DNA of 35,265 nt from JANQIV01 sp050117315 (GTDB lineage: Bacteria; Bacteroidota; Ignavibacteria; Ignavibacteriales; Melioribacteraceae), in the NCBI GenBank assembly GCA_050117315.1, contig JASFMY010000067.1:1-35265 (forward strand), written 5' to 3'. Positions 17,228 to 26,279 of the stretch are shown here, piece after piece. A model generated the notes under the pieces. That model saw nothing but the letters and a program-made list of their open reading frames with translations, did not search any database and was not told the origin of the DNA. A program made the translations under genes and the position numbers. Positions within the stretch are counted from its first letter, which is position 1. The number at the start of each line of letters is the position of its first letter.

Positions 17228-17766
17228 AGTAATTTCTCCAGGAATTCATCTACGTTGATATCTGTTTTTTCTTTTTTATTTATTTTAGAATCAATTATTT
17301 TCGGGCTTTCATTTTCGAAAGATTCGGTGCTCATTTGCAGAATACTTACCTGTGTATTTATAATTGCTTTTAACCTGGATATAATAAGTTTTTTTTCTTC
17401 CTTCAAATGCAGAACAGCCTTTTGGATACCGTCTGCCTGCCTTCTTGCTTTTTCAACTATTTGAACGGCTTTTAATTCAGCTTCTTTTAACATAAGCGAG
17501 GTTTGCTTTTTTGCCGATTCAACAGTTTTAGATGTTGATTCCTGTGCGTTTAATAATGTACTCTGAAGATTTTTTTCAATCTTCCTAAATTCTTCGATCT
17601 GCCTTTTATAACTTTCAACTTCTATTTTTAATTTATCATTCTCAGATTGTAATGCTTCAAATTCATCGGACAAGCTTTCGAGAAAAGCCTGTACTTCTTC
17701 TTTATCATATCCCCTTACAGATTTACCGAACTCCTGGGTTTTTATGTTATAAGGAGTAAATTTCAT
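17224..17766 (-). CDS. divIVA: DivIVA-domain cell-division/polarity protein
   Basis: 180 aa from ATG 17766. The N-terminus MKFTPYNIKTQEFGKSVRGY and DKEEVQAFLESLSDEFEAL match the DivIVA membrane-binding domain, followed by a long coiled coil (about 30-140). A second ATG 12 bases upstream is in frame, but ATG 17766 fits both the family start and the ATGA overlap with the yggS stop. Known: DivIVA/GpsB proteins bind curved membrane and recruit partners. Order yggS-divIVA recalls the ylm-divIVA cluster of Gram-positive bacteria. A short Lys-rich C-terminal tail is family-variable. Confidence 0.9.
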   Translation of the reverse strand: MKFTPYNIKTQEFGKSVRGYDKEEVQAFLESLSDEFEALQSENDKLKIEVESYKRQIEEFRKIEKNLQSTLLNAQESTSKTVESAKKQTSLMLKEAELKAVQIVEKARRQADGIQKAVLHLKEEKKLIISRLKAIINTQVSILQMSTESFENESPKIIDSKINKKEKTDINVDEFLEKLL

Positions 17767-18464
17767 TTTGCTTTCCAACTACTTGAATAATTTCTTTCGC
17801 CGAAAAGAGCCGTACCAATTCTTATCATTGTTGCACCTTCTTCAATTGCTATTTCATAATCATTCGTCATTCCCATTGATAACTCTTTTAGATTAAATCC
17901 AACCGTATTGATTTTTAATAATATGCTTTTCAATTCCTTAAACGATTTTCTAATAATTGTCTCGTCATCAACAAAAGGAGCCATTGTCATTAAGCCCTGC
18001 AAATCCAGGTTTTGCGAATCGCGGCAATATTCGGCTATCTGTAAAATTTCTTCGAAATCACTTAAACCGTACTTTGATTCTTCAGCGGAAGTTTTTATTT
18101 CAAGAAAAATTTTCTGAACAATATTTAATTCCTCTGCTTTCTTGTTTACAACCTCAGCCAATTTTAATGAATCAATAGAATGAATAAAATCAGCGTTGCC
18201 GACAACAAATTTAACTTTATTCTTCTGTAAATGGCCGATAAAATGCCACTCCACATCTTCACCAATTAAAGGAACTTTTTCTTTGAGCTCCTGAGCTTTG
18301 TTCTCCCCGAGCACTTTAATACCGCTCTCAACCGCCTCTTTAATAATTTCAATCGGCTGTGTTTTTGAGACTGCAATAATTTTTACTTCTTCTGCCTTTC
18401 TACCGCAGTTTTCGCAGTAAATTTTAACTTTTTCTTGTAGTAATTTATATTTTTCAGCAATCAT
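17763..18464 (-). CDS. yggS: YggS/PLPBP-family pyridoxal-phosphate homeostasis protein
   Basis: 233 aa, the single-domain PLP-binding barrel that buffers pyridoxal phosphate rather than catalysing a reaction. The PLP lysine is K34 in IIAVSKTQP. Further blocks are LGENKAQEL, WHFIGHLQKNKVK, IHSIDS, LSMGMTNDYEIAIEEGATMIRIG and TALFGER. It is the first gene of the eight-gene minus-strand operon; the operon promoter should lie in the short stretch between its start and the nrdJ terminator. Confidence 0.95.
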   Translation of the reverse strand: MIAEKYKLLQEKVKIYCENCGRKAEEVKIIAVSKTQPIEIIKEAVESGIKVLGENKAQELKEKVPLIGEDVEWHFIGHLQKNKVKFVVGNADFIHSIDSLKLAEVVNKKAEELNIVQKIFLEIKTSAEESKYGLSDFEEILQIAEYCRDSQNLDLQGLMTMAPFVDDETIIRKSFKELKSILLKINTVGFNLKELSMGMTNDYEIAIEEGATMIRIGTALFGERNYSSSWKAK

Positions 18465-18528
18465 TTTTCAAAAAATAAGATGAAGAATGTATACTTTTTA
18501 GTTCCCAAAGTCAATAAAAATAGAATGC

Positions 18529-18550
18529 AAAAAGGGGGCATCAAGCCCCC
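18529..18550 (-). terminator. Rho-independent terminator of nrdJ
   Basis: Read on the minus strand, GGGGGC, loop TTGAT, GCCCCC, then TTTTT. It lies about 32 bases after the nrdJ stop and upstream of the yggS operon. Confidence 0.92.
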
Positions 18551-18582
18551 CTATTAAAACAAATAACATTAAATAATCAATG

Positions 18583-21500
18583 TCAACTACAACCGGTAGT
18601 ACTTCCACATGTAGTGCACTTCAGACAAGTACCGTTCCTTACCATTGTCATGCTATGGCATTCGGGACAGATGTCGCCGGTATATCCCTGTTCTCTTGCT
18701 TTAAGCACTTTTTGATGCATAGCAAGAACTTTACTTCTATACTCTGCATTTGTGTTGCCGTTTGTTCCGCCATTAGCCGGAACTTCAACAGGAACCCCAC
18801 CGTTTTTAGGACTATCTTCTATGTCCAATTCAATCATTCTTTCACTTACAATTTCTTCGCTTTCAAAATCAGGCTCTACAACTATTTTTTTCGGCTTGTC
18901 TTCTTCATCTTCACTTACATGCGCCAAATCGTTCCGTCCAAGGTATGTAACTGCTAATTCACGGAAAATATAATCAATAACAGAATTGGACATTTTAATT
19001 CTTTTGTTGCCGAGAACTACACCGCTCGGTTCAAATTTGGTGAATATAAATGCTTCAACAAATTCTTCAAGCGGAACGCCGTGCTGCAAGCCAAGTGATA
19101 TGGAGATTGCAAAACAGTTCAATAAACTCCTGAATGCAGCGCCTTCCCTATGCATATCTATGAATATTTCACCTAGCTGCCCGTTTTCGTATTGACCGGT
19201 TCTTATATAAACGGTCTGCCCGTTAATTTTTGCCTTTTGCGTATAACCGCCTCTTCTATCGGGCAATCTTCTCCTTTTTGCGATATATCTATGAATTATT
19301 CTTTCGGCAATTTTAACAATATCATTTTCTTCCTGTTTTTCTATTATATCTTCAAAATCATCATCGCTAATTGTATTTAAGGGCTGCGACAATTTTGAAC
19401 CGTCACGGTAAAGGGCGTTTGCTTTTAATCCCAATTTCCACGATTTCATATATGCATCTTGAACGTCGTCAATCGAAGCATTATTGGGCAGGTTTATTGT
19501 TTTTGATATGGCACCCGAAATAAAAGGCTGTGCCGCCGCCATCATGTAAATGTGTGCATCGGGTTTAATATAGCGTGTTCCTTTTTTGCCGCATTTATTG
19601 GCGCAATCAAATACCGGATAATGTTCATGCTTCAAGAAAGGAGCGCCTTCAACAGTCATTGTTCCGCAAACATAATCATTGGCTGTAGATATTTCTTCGG
19701 ATGAAAATCCTAATTCTTTTAATAGATTAAATGAATGCGACTCAATCTTTTCTTTTGACATCTTTAATTTATTTATTAAGAAATCATCCCCGACGGTAAA
19801 CCTATTAAATGCAAATCCCAATTCAAAAACGGAGGGCAGCATATCGTCGATTCTTTTTATAAGATCATCGCTAAAACCTTTTGCCCTTAATGCCTGGGGA
19901 TTTATGTACGGGCAGCCTTCCAGGGTGCCGGCACCTTTTGCATATTTTACTATCTCCGCAATCTGTTCTTTGTTATATCCGAGATTCTCAAGTGCAGGCG
20001 GTATTGATTGATTTATTATTTTAAAATACCCGCCGCCGGCTAATTTTTTGAATTTAACCAAAGCAAAGTCAGGTTCAATGCCCGTGGTATCGCAATCCAT
20101 TACCAGGCCGATTGTCCCCGTTGGCGCTATAACCGTTACCTGCGCATTTTTGAACCCGTATTGTTCACCTAACTTTAGAGCATTGTCCGCATCTTCCCTT
20201 GCAGCCTGCAGTAAATCCGAGGGACAATATTTCGGGTTTATTCCCAGCGGATAAATTGATAAACCTTCATATTCTTCTTTCGGTACGTTGTAAGCTGCTC
20301 TTTTGTGATTTCTAATAACTCTCAGCATGTTTTCTTTATTTTCTTCGTAACGCGGGAAGGGTCCGTGTTCTTTTGCTAATTCGGCGGAAGTTGCGTAAGC
20401 TCTCATGTGCATAATTGCGGTAATAGCACCGCATATTGTGGCGGCTTCTTTGCTGTCATAAGGAATACCCTGGTGCATCAATAAAGAGCCGAGATTTGCA
20501 TACCCTAAACCGAGTGTTCTGTATTCATAACTTAGCTGTGCAATTTGCGCGCTCGGATATTGAGCCATTAGTACACTGGTCTCCAAAACAATTGTCCAGA
20601 TTCTTGTTGCATGCCTGAATGCCTCAATATCAAATTTCTTTGTCTGTTTGTTGTAAAATTTAACAACATTTAAAGAAGCCAAATTACATGCAGTGTCGTC
20701 AAGAAACATATATTCGCTGCAGGGGTTCGAAGCTTTAATTTCGCCGCCGTTGGGACAAGTGTGCCACTCATTAATTGTTGTATGATACTGCAATCCTGGA
20801 TCGGCACATGCCCAGGCAGCATGGCCTATATCGTCCCATAAATCTTTCGCATTTAGAGTTTTACTTGCTTTGGGCGGACGTTTAGTCTGTTTAGCTGTAT
20901 CTAATTCCGTTCTCCAGTACAAATTCCACTTGCCGTCGTTTAAAACTGCATTCATAAAGTCGTTTGTAACACGAACCGAGTTATTTGAATTTTGACCGGA
21001 CACAGTTGCATAAGCTTCGGAATTCCAATCGACATCGTATGTAGGGAACTCAATAGACTTAAACCCGAGTTTTGCAAGATGAATAACTCTTTCAATAAAA
21101 TTTTCCGGGATGCCGACTTTTCTTGCTTCAATTACCGCGACTTTTAATCTTTTATTTGCTTTCTTATTGAACCTATCGTTTTCAGGATGTTCATCATAAC
21201 AAGCCTTAATAATTCTATTTAAATGCTGTTCGCAAATTTTTGATCCTGTTACTATGGAAGCAACCTTTTGTTCTTCCCTAACTTTCCAGTTGACATATTC
21301 TTCAATATCGGGATGATCAATGTCAAGAGTAACCATTTTAGCAGCGCGTCTTGTAGTTCCGCCGGATTTAATTGCTCCTGCAGACCTGTCCCCAATTTTT
21401 AGGAATGACATTAGGCCTGAGGATTTACCTCCGCCGCTTAAAGGTTCGTTTGCTCCGCGTATTTGGGAAAAGTTTGAACCCGTACCGGAACCGTATTTAA

Positions 21501-22173
21501 ATAACCTTGCTTCACGAACCCACAAATCCATTATCCCGCCTCCGTTAACGAGGTCGTCTTCAACAGATTGAATAAAACACGCGTGCGGCTGCGGATGTGT
21601 GTACGCATCTTCTGAACGGGTCAGTTTCCCGGTTTTATAACTCACGTAGTAGTGACCTTGTGAAGGGCCATTAATTCCATACGCCCAGTTCAACCCGGTG
21701 TTAAACCATTGAGGCGAATTTGGAGCACAGTACTGGTTTGCAAACATAAATGCCAATTCATCATAATATGCTTTTGCATCTTCTTCTGTATCAAAATAAC
21801 CTGCTTTCCAGCCCCAGTATGTCCAGGTACCGGCTAATCTATGAAAAACTTGTTTGGAGCTCGTTTCGGAAGAATACCTTTCTTTTTCAGGAAGTAATTC
21901 CAAACTAGTTTCATCGGCAACAGAAGGCTGTAACCAGTCAGGAATATTTTTTTCATTTTTCTTTTTTAATAATTTAGGTACGCCTGCTTTCCTAAAATAT
22001 TTTTGGGCAATAATATCTGTAGCTACCTGAGACCAACTCTTTGGTATCTCAACATCTTCCATAAGAAAAACAATAGAACCGTCGGGGTTCTTTATTTCCG
22101 ACGTTCTCTTCACAAACTCAATTGATTCAAAAGGATCTCCGCCTTGCTTCGTAAATAGTCGATGAATCTTCAT
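18583..22173 (-). CDS. nrdJ: Adenosylcobalamin-dependent (class II) ribonucleotide reductase
   Basis: 1196 aa, the long form. It reduces ribonucleotides to deoxyribonucleotides with a radical made from coenzyme B12, with no oxygen requirement. Visible blocks are the ACF redox-Cys region at 198-200, ARLFKYGSGTGSNFS, the NPCSE active-site loop at 483-487, TACNLASLNV, and YGFKNAQVTVIAPTGTIGL. The extreme C-terminus is a Cys-rich zinc-finger/redox tail: CPECH, CLKC, CGSTTGC. The gene stands alone between its terminator and a divergent promoter region. Oxygen-independent DNA precursor synthesis fits the hydF and cytochrome content. I saw no cobalamin riboswitch in the leader. Confidence 0.97.
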   Translation of the reverse strand: MKIHRLFTKQGGDPFESIEFVKRTSEIKNPDGSIVFLMEDVEIPKSWSQVATDIIAQKYFRKAGVPKLLKKKNEKNIPDWLQPSVADETSLELLPEKERYSSETSSKQVFHRLAGTWTYWGWKAGYFDTEEDAKAYYDELAFMFANQYCAPNSPQWFNTGLNWAYGINGPSQGHYYVSYKTGKLTRSEDAYTHPQPHACFIQSVEDDLVNGGGIMDLWVREARLFKYGSGTGSNFSQIRGANEPLSGGGKSSGLMSFLKIGDRSAGAIKSGGTTRRAAKMVTLDIDHPDIEEYVNWKVREEQKVASIVTGSKICEQHLNRIIKACYDEHPENDRFNKKANKRLKVAVIEARKVGIPENFIERVIHLAKLGFKSIEFPTYDVDWNSEAYATVSGQNSNNSVRVTNDFMNAVLNDGKWNLYWRTELDTAKQTKRPPKASKTLNAKDLWDDIGHAAWACADPGLQYHTTINEWHTCPNGGEIKASNPCSEYMFLDDTACNLASLNVVKFYNKQTKKFDIEAFRHATRIWTIVLETSVLMAQYPSAQIAQLSYEYRTLGLGYANLGSLLMHQGIPYDSKEAATICGAITAIMHMRAYATSAELAKEHGPFPRYEENKENMLRVIRNHKRAAYNVPKEEYEGLSIYPLGINPKYCPSDLLQAAREDADNALKLGEQYGFKNAQVTVIAPTGTIGLVMDCDTTGIEPDFALVKFKKLAGGGYFKIINQSIPPALENLGYNKEQIAEIVKYAKGAGTLEGCPYINPQALRAKGFSDDLIKRIDDMLPSVFELGFAFNRFTVGDDFLINKLKMSKEKIESHSFNLLKELGFSSEEISTANDYVCGTMTVEGAPFLKHEHYPVFDCANKCGKKGTRYIKPDAHIYMMAAAQPFISGAISKTINLPNNASIDDVQDAYMKSWKLGLKANALYRDGSKLSQPLNTISDDDFEDIIEKQEENDIVKIAERIIHRYIAKRRRLPDRRGGYTQKAKINGQTVYIRTGQYENGQLGEIFIDMHREGAAFRSLLNCFAISISLGLQHGVPLEEFVEAFIFTKFEPSGVVLGNKRIKMSNSVIDYIFRELAVTYLGRNDLAHVSEDEEDKPKKIVVEPDFESEEIVSERMIELDIEDSPKNGGVPVEVPANGGTNGNTNAEYRSKVLAMHQKVLKAREQGYTGDICPECHSMTMVRNGTCLKCTTCGSTTGCS

Positions 22174-22479
22174 CTATCTCTCCAATTCTAAAAAATTTTT
22201 ACAAATAAACTCAAAATTCTGCCGCTTAAAATTTCTTTTAAAAACTTCAAAAATCGAACAATTTCCAAATTTTGTAAGAAATGACTGCCCTTAAATGGGC
22301 TTCTAAAATAAATATTAAATTAATATTAAGCAATAACCTGAAAAAAAATTAACATAGTAATTCAATTTGTTTATTGTAGATCACATTTTTAATATAGCAG
22401 AATTAATGATTAATGGTAGACTTGACTTTTTATTTTAAATTTTTCTTCGCATTTTCAGTGCTAAAAATTAGAGGATAAA
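22174..22479. promoter_or_regulatory. Divergent promoter region of nrdJ and malQ
   Basis: About 306 A/T-rich bases between two divergent genes, so at least two promoters are expected. A small hairpin GCCCTTAAATGGGC lies near 22287-22300. I could not define promoter boxes with confidence and see no riboswitch core. Confidence 0.5.
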
Positions 22480-24012
22480 ATGAATTTCATAAGGTCGGCA
22501 GGAATTTTACTTCATCCCACTTCTCTTCCGGGTAAATACGGAATCGGTGAACTAGGCAGCGAGATTTATAAATTCATTAATTTCATCAGCGATTCTCGAC
22601 AAACTCTCTGGCAAGTATTTCCTTTGGGCCCTACCGGCTACGGTGATTCGCCTTATCAATGTTTTTCAGCATTTGCCGGCAATCCTTTATTAATAAGTAT
22701 TGAAAAATTAATAGAAGATGGTTTATTATCCGAATCTGAAATTGGCGACCCGCCCCTGCATGATCCTCATAAAATTGATTACGGCAGTGTAATTAATTAT
22801 AAAAACGGTTTATTAAAAAAGGCTTTTGAAAATTATAGAACAAAAAATAATTCAAATAATGACTACGAAAACTTCTGTAATGATAATAAAGAATGGCTTG
22901 ATGACTATGCTTTATTTATGTCGTGTAAAAATTATCACAAAGGAATTGTTTGGAAAGATTGGGAAGAAGAAATTGCGTTTAGAAAACCCGGTGCCGTAGA
23001 AAAATGGACTAAAAAATTAGCAGACGATATTTTTTATCAAAAATTTCTTCAATATATTTTTTATGAGCAGTGGACTAATGTAAAAAAATATGCAAATGAA
23101 AAAGGTATTAAAATAATTGGAGACATCCCTATTTTTATTGCTTACGACAGTTCCGACCTTTGGGCAAATAAAGAATTGTTTACAATAAACGACAAAGGCA
23201 ACCTGGAAACCGTTGCCGGAGTTCCGCCGGATTATTTCAGTGAGACGGGACAGCTTTGGGGCAATCCTCTTTACAAATGGGATGAGATGGCAAAAGACAA
23301 TTATTTATGGTGGCAGAAAAGATTTTCCAAAATGTATGAGTTTGTTGATATAGTCAGGATAGATCATTTCAGAGGATTTGAAGCTTATTACGAAATTCCC
23401 GGCGATGCAGAAACTGCTATAGACGGTAAATGGTGTAAAGCACCCGGTTACGAGTTATTTGAAACATTGAAAAAAGAATTGGGTGACGTAGCAATTATTG
23501 CAGAGGACCTGGGAATAATTACAAAAGAAGTAAGAAAGCTAAGAGATCATTTTAATTTCCCGGGCATGAAAGTTCTCCAATTTGCATTTGGTGTAGGCGG
23601 TGATAAATCCTTTTTGCCGCATAACCATGTACAAAATTCTTTGGTCTACACAGGTACACACGATAACGACACTACCCGTGCATTCTTTGAAAAGGAAAAA
23701 GCTAACGGATCGGAAGTTTTTAAATACGCACAGAAATATTTGAACTACTACGGCGACGATATGCGTTATGAAATAATTAGAACAGCTTATTCGTCTGTAG
23801 CAAATATAGTTGTTGTTCCTTTGCAGGACTGGCTAAATCTCGGTACGGAAGCGAGAATGAATTTTCCCGGTACGCTGGGAGGCAACTGGACGTGGAGATT
23901 TACATGGGATCAAATACATGACGGGCTTGCCGAACATATTAAAGAACTAACAATTTTGTACGAACGCCCAAAAGAAGATGAAGATGAAGAACCTGAGATA
24001 ACTACCGAATAA
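22480..24012 (+). CDS. malQ: 4-alpha-glucanotransferase (amylomaltase, GH77)
   Basis: 510 aa cytoplasmic enzyme, usual length for the bacterial single-domain form. It moves maltodextrin segments between glucan chains in glycogen/maltodextrin metabolism. Blocks are HPTSLPGKYGIGELG, LWQVFPLGPTGYGDSPYQ, nucleophile D295 in DIVRIDHFRGFE, acid/base E342 in IIAEDLG and D395 in TGTHDNDTTR. GAGGA lies four bases before ATG. The C-terminus ends in an acidic tail (DEDEEPE). The TerB-like gene follows 15 bases later, so the two probably share a transcript. Confidence 0.96.
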   Translation: MNFIRSAGILLHPTSLPGKYGIGELGSEIYKFINFISDSRQTLWQVFPLGPTGYGDSPYQCFSAFAGNPLLISIEKLIEDGLLSESEIGDPPLHDPHKIDYGSVINYKNGLLKKAFENYRTKNNSNNDYENFCNDNKEWLDDYALFMSCKNYHKGIVWKDWEEEIAFRKPGAVEKWTKKLADDIFYQKFLQYIFYEQWTNVKKYANEKGIKIIGDIPIFIAYDSSDLWANKELFTINDKGNLETVAGVPPDYFSETGQLWGNPLYKWDEMAKDNYLWWQKRFSKMYEFVDIVRIDHFRGFEAYYEIPGDAETAIDGKWCKAPGYELFETLKKELGDVAIIAEDLGIITKEVRKLRDHFNFPGMKVLQFAFGVGGDKSFLPHNHVQNSLVYTGTHDNDTTRAFFEKEKANGSEVFKYAQKYLNYYGDDMRYEIIRTAYSSVANIVVVPLQDWLNLGTEARMNFPGTLGGNWTWRFTWDQIHDGLAEHIKELTILYERPKEDEDEEPEITTE

Positions 24013-24027
24013 AATATAGGTGATTTG

Positions 24028-24495
24028 ATGTTTGATTTTTTAAAAGAAGTATTGCTTAATAAAAGTGAAAATGAACAGCAAAGCCGTTCTCTGAATTCCG
24101 AAGCAAGACTTCAAATTGCTACTTGTGCATTATTTCTTGAACTCGGCAATGCAGACGATGAATTTACAATTGAAGAAGAAGAAAAAATATTTGAATTAAT
24201 GAAGAATATTTTTGAATTGAATGACGAACATGTAAAAGAATTAATCGGCCTTTCAAAAGAACAGGTAAATAAAAGCGTAAGCCTTTATGAATTCACTGAG
24301 ATAATTAATAATCATTTCTCTTTTGAGGAGAAATTTGAACTTGTTAAAAATCTCTGGAGGTTAATTTATGCCGATGAAAAACTTCATGCTTATGAAGAAT
24401 ATTTTATCAGGAAAGTCAGCGGCAATTTACATCTTCATCACCAGGAAATGATCGGAGCTAAGCTGGAAGTTAAAAAAGAATTGGGACTATCATAA
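24028..24495 (+). CDS. TerB-like small acidic protein
   Basis: 155 aa, alpha-helical and acidic. The pattern LELGNADDEFTIEEEEKI and LWRLIYADEKLHAYEEYFIRK is the two-half acidic motif of TerB/DjlA-type (tellurite-resistance B-like) domains, known to bind metal in TerB. No DnaJ domain is attached. ATG 24028 is preferred over the TTG just before it because AGG lies at proper distance. Function is unknown; many bacteria keep such a gene outside tellurite loci. The stop codon lies inside a long hairpin. Confidence 0.8.
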   Translation: MFDFLKEVLLNKSENEQQSRSLNSEARLQIATCALFLELGNADDEFTIEEEEKIFELMKNIFELNDEHVKELIGLSKEQVNKSVSLYEFTEIINNHFSFEEKFELVKNLWRLIYADEKLHAYEEYFIRKVSGNLHLHHQEMIGAKLEVKKELGLS

Positions 24496-24526
24496 TGAAA
24501 CGGTTTACGCCGCTTCATTATGATAG
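24487..24526 (+). terminator. Long hairpin at the end of the malQ-terB unit
   Basis: Arms of 17 bases (CTATCATAATGAAACGG and CCGCTTCATTATGATAG) pair with one mismatch around a 6-base loop, spanning the TerB-like stop codon. There is no T run after it on the plus strand, so it may act as an mRNA end stabiliser or a Rho-assisted end rather than a classic terminator. Confidence 0.6.
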
Positions 24527-24564
24527 AAAAAGATATTACCCCCCAAAAAACACCGTAGTTTCAT

Positions 24565-25143
24565 TAGTATTTCAAGCGACTTGAACAGTATAAAAAGCTA
24601 ATTCAACAGTACTTCAAGCGACTTGAACAGTACAAAAAGCTAATTCAACAGTATTTCAAGCGACTTGAACAGTACAAAAAGCTAATTCAACAGTATTTCA
24701 AGCAACTTAAACAGTACAAAAAGCTAATTCAACAGTATTTCAAGCGACTTAAACAGTACAAAAAGCTAATTCAACAGTATTTCAAGCGACTTGAACAGTA
24801 CAAAAAGCTAATTCAACAGTATTTCAAGCGACTTGAACAGTACAAAAAGCTAGTTCAACAGTACTTCCGGCGAGTTGAACAGTACAAAAGTCTGGTTCAA
24901 CAGTATTTCCGGCGACTTGAACAGTACAAAAGTCTGGTTCAACAGTATTTCCGGCGACTTGAACAGTACAAAAGTCTGGTTCAACAGTATTTCCGGCGAC
25001 TTGAACAGTACAAAAGTCTAGTTAAACAGTATTTCCGGCGACTTGAACAGTACAAAAGTCCGGTTCAACAGTATTTCCGGCGACTTGAACAGTACAAAAG
25101 TCTGGTTCAACAGTATTTCCGGCGAGTTGAACAGTACAAAAAT
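24565..25143 (+). repeat. 42-bp tandem repeat array, about 13.5 units
   Basis: Units start at 24580 and every 42 bases to 25126 with no insertion or deletion. Each unit is two related 21-mers: TTGAACAGTACAAAAAGCTA and TTCAACAGTATTTCAAGCGA, each plus one base. Units 1-7 are type A; from unit 8 type B appears (AGTCTGGTT replacing AAGCTAATT, and CGGCGA replacing AAGCGA). In one plus frame, and only that one, the whole array is open (24568-25212): a repeat of LEQYKKLIQQYFKR in type A and LEQYKSLVQQYFRR in type B, which is a heptad pattern. That frame has no ATG, GTG or TTG and a TAG directly before it. No spacers and no cas genes, so it is not CRISPR. Confidence 0.95.
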
Positions 25144-25324
25144 GTATCTCAACCGCAGCACTGGAATCATTCCTCCCACCCTGGAATATTTTTTTGGGAA
25201 ACCTATTATTAATAAAACAGACAATAACTTCATACAACAGGTCCTGTTTAATTTTAGAAATAAGATTAACTATATTTTTATATATTTGGCGAGTCTAATT
25301 TCGAAAAATTATTTACTCAACTTT

Positions 25325-26242
25325 ATGCTGCCCAAAATCATAAGTTTTATTGAAAATCAATTTCTGATTATTGTAGTGATTTTGTCTGTTGCTGCATTAA
25401 TTATTCCTTCCCCGTTTACGGAATTAAAACCGTTAATACCTTTTCTCCTAGGTGTAATAATGTTTGGAATGGGAGTGACATTAAAGTTCGAAGACTTTAA
25501 AAATATATGGCAAACAAAACATCTTGTTCTGCTTGGAGTTGCTGCGCAGTATCTGGTTATGCCTTTGCTTGCATTCATAATTTCAATTGTATTGGGCCTG
25601 CCAAAGGAAATAATGATCGGGATGATTGTGCTTGGAGCCTGTCCGGGCGGAACAGCTTCGAATGTTATTTGTTATCTCGCAAAAGCAAATGTTGCGCTAT
25701 CAATTACTTTAACGTTGGTATCAACAATTCTGGCTCCGCTATTAACGCCGGGTATTATCTATTTGTTTCTTGCCGAAAAAGTAGACATTCATTTTTGGGA
25801 AATGGTGAATTCCGTTTTTTGGATTGTCATTTTTCCGCTTGTAGACGGACTTCTCATCCGGCATTTCTTTTATAAAAGGTTTCAACCAATATTGGCGATC
25901 TTTCCGTCTATTTCTATTTTAACAATTTCAATAGTCATTGCATGCGTAGTTGCCTTGAATCAAACGCTTGTGCTTTCCTTTCCATTATTGATATTGACTG
26001 CCGTTATTCTTCATAATTTAAGCGGATTATCAATCGGGTACGGCTTTGGAAAACTTTTCAGATGTTCCGACAGAGACGCAAAAACTTTGGCAATTGAAGT
26101 GGGTATGCAGAATTCAGGTTTAAGTGTAGCTCTTACAACAAAATTTTTCACTTCGGCTGCAGCACTTCCCGGAGCTCTTTTCAGTCTGTGGCATAATGTG
26201 TCGGGAATTATATTAGCTAAGTTTTGGTCAAAAGACCTCTAA
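25325..26242 (+). CDS. Bile acid:sodium symporter (BASS) family transporter
   Basis: 305 aa with about nine or ten membrane helices. Recognisable BASS blocks are LGVIMFGMGVTLKFEDF, GACPGGTASNVICYLAKAN with LSITLTLVSTILAPLLTP, and EVGMQNSGLSVALTTKFF, which form the two sodium sites of the family. The start is placed at ATG 25325 (MLPKIISF), where homology and membrane character begin; the same frame stays open upstream through the tandem repeat, but that part encodes repeat sequence and is not believed to be protein. Substrate unknown (organic anions or bile-acid-like compounds are typical). No clear ribosome-binding site is seen. Confidence 0.9.
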   Translation: MLPKIISFIENQFLIIVVILSVAALIIPSPFTELKPLIPFLLGVIMFGMGVTLKFEDFKNIWQTKHLVLLGVAAQYLVMPLLAFIISIVLGLPKEIMIGMIVLGACPGGTASNVICYLAKANVALSITLTLVSTILAPLLTPGIIYLFLAEKVDIHFWEMVNSVFWIVIFPLVDGLLIRHFFYKRFQPILAIFPSISILTISIVIACVVALNQTLVLSFPLLILTAVILHNLSGLSIGYGFGKLFRCSDRDAKTLAIEVGMQNSGLSVALTTKFFTSAAALPGALFSLWHNVSGIILAKFWSKDL

Positions 26243-26265
26243 AGTTTCATAACTTTAGAGGTCTT
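26232..26265. terminator. Bidirectional terminator between convergent genes
   Basis: A perfect 15-bp stem, AAGACCTCTAAAGTT paired with AACTTTAGAGGTCTT around loop TCAT, includes the symporter stop codon and lies between the symporter and the subtilase ends. Confidence 0.88.
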
Positions 26266-26279
26266 AAGATTTTGTATCG

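Noticed and set aside
22174..22479. Cobalamin riboswitch for nrdJ
   Set aside because: No B12-box-like conserved core could be found on the minus strand of this A/T-rich leader.
24565..25143. CRISPR array
   Set aside because: Units are contiguous with no unique spacers, and there are no cas genes.
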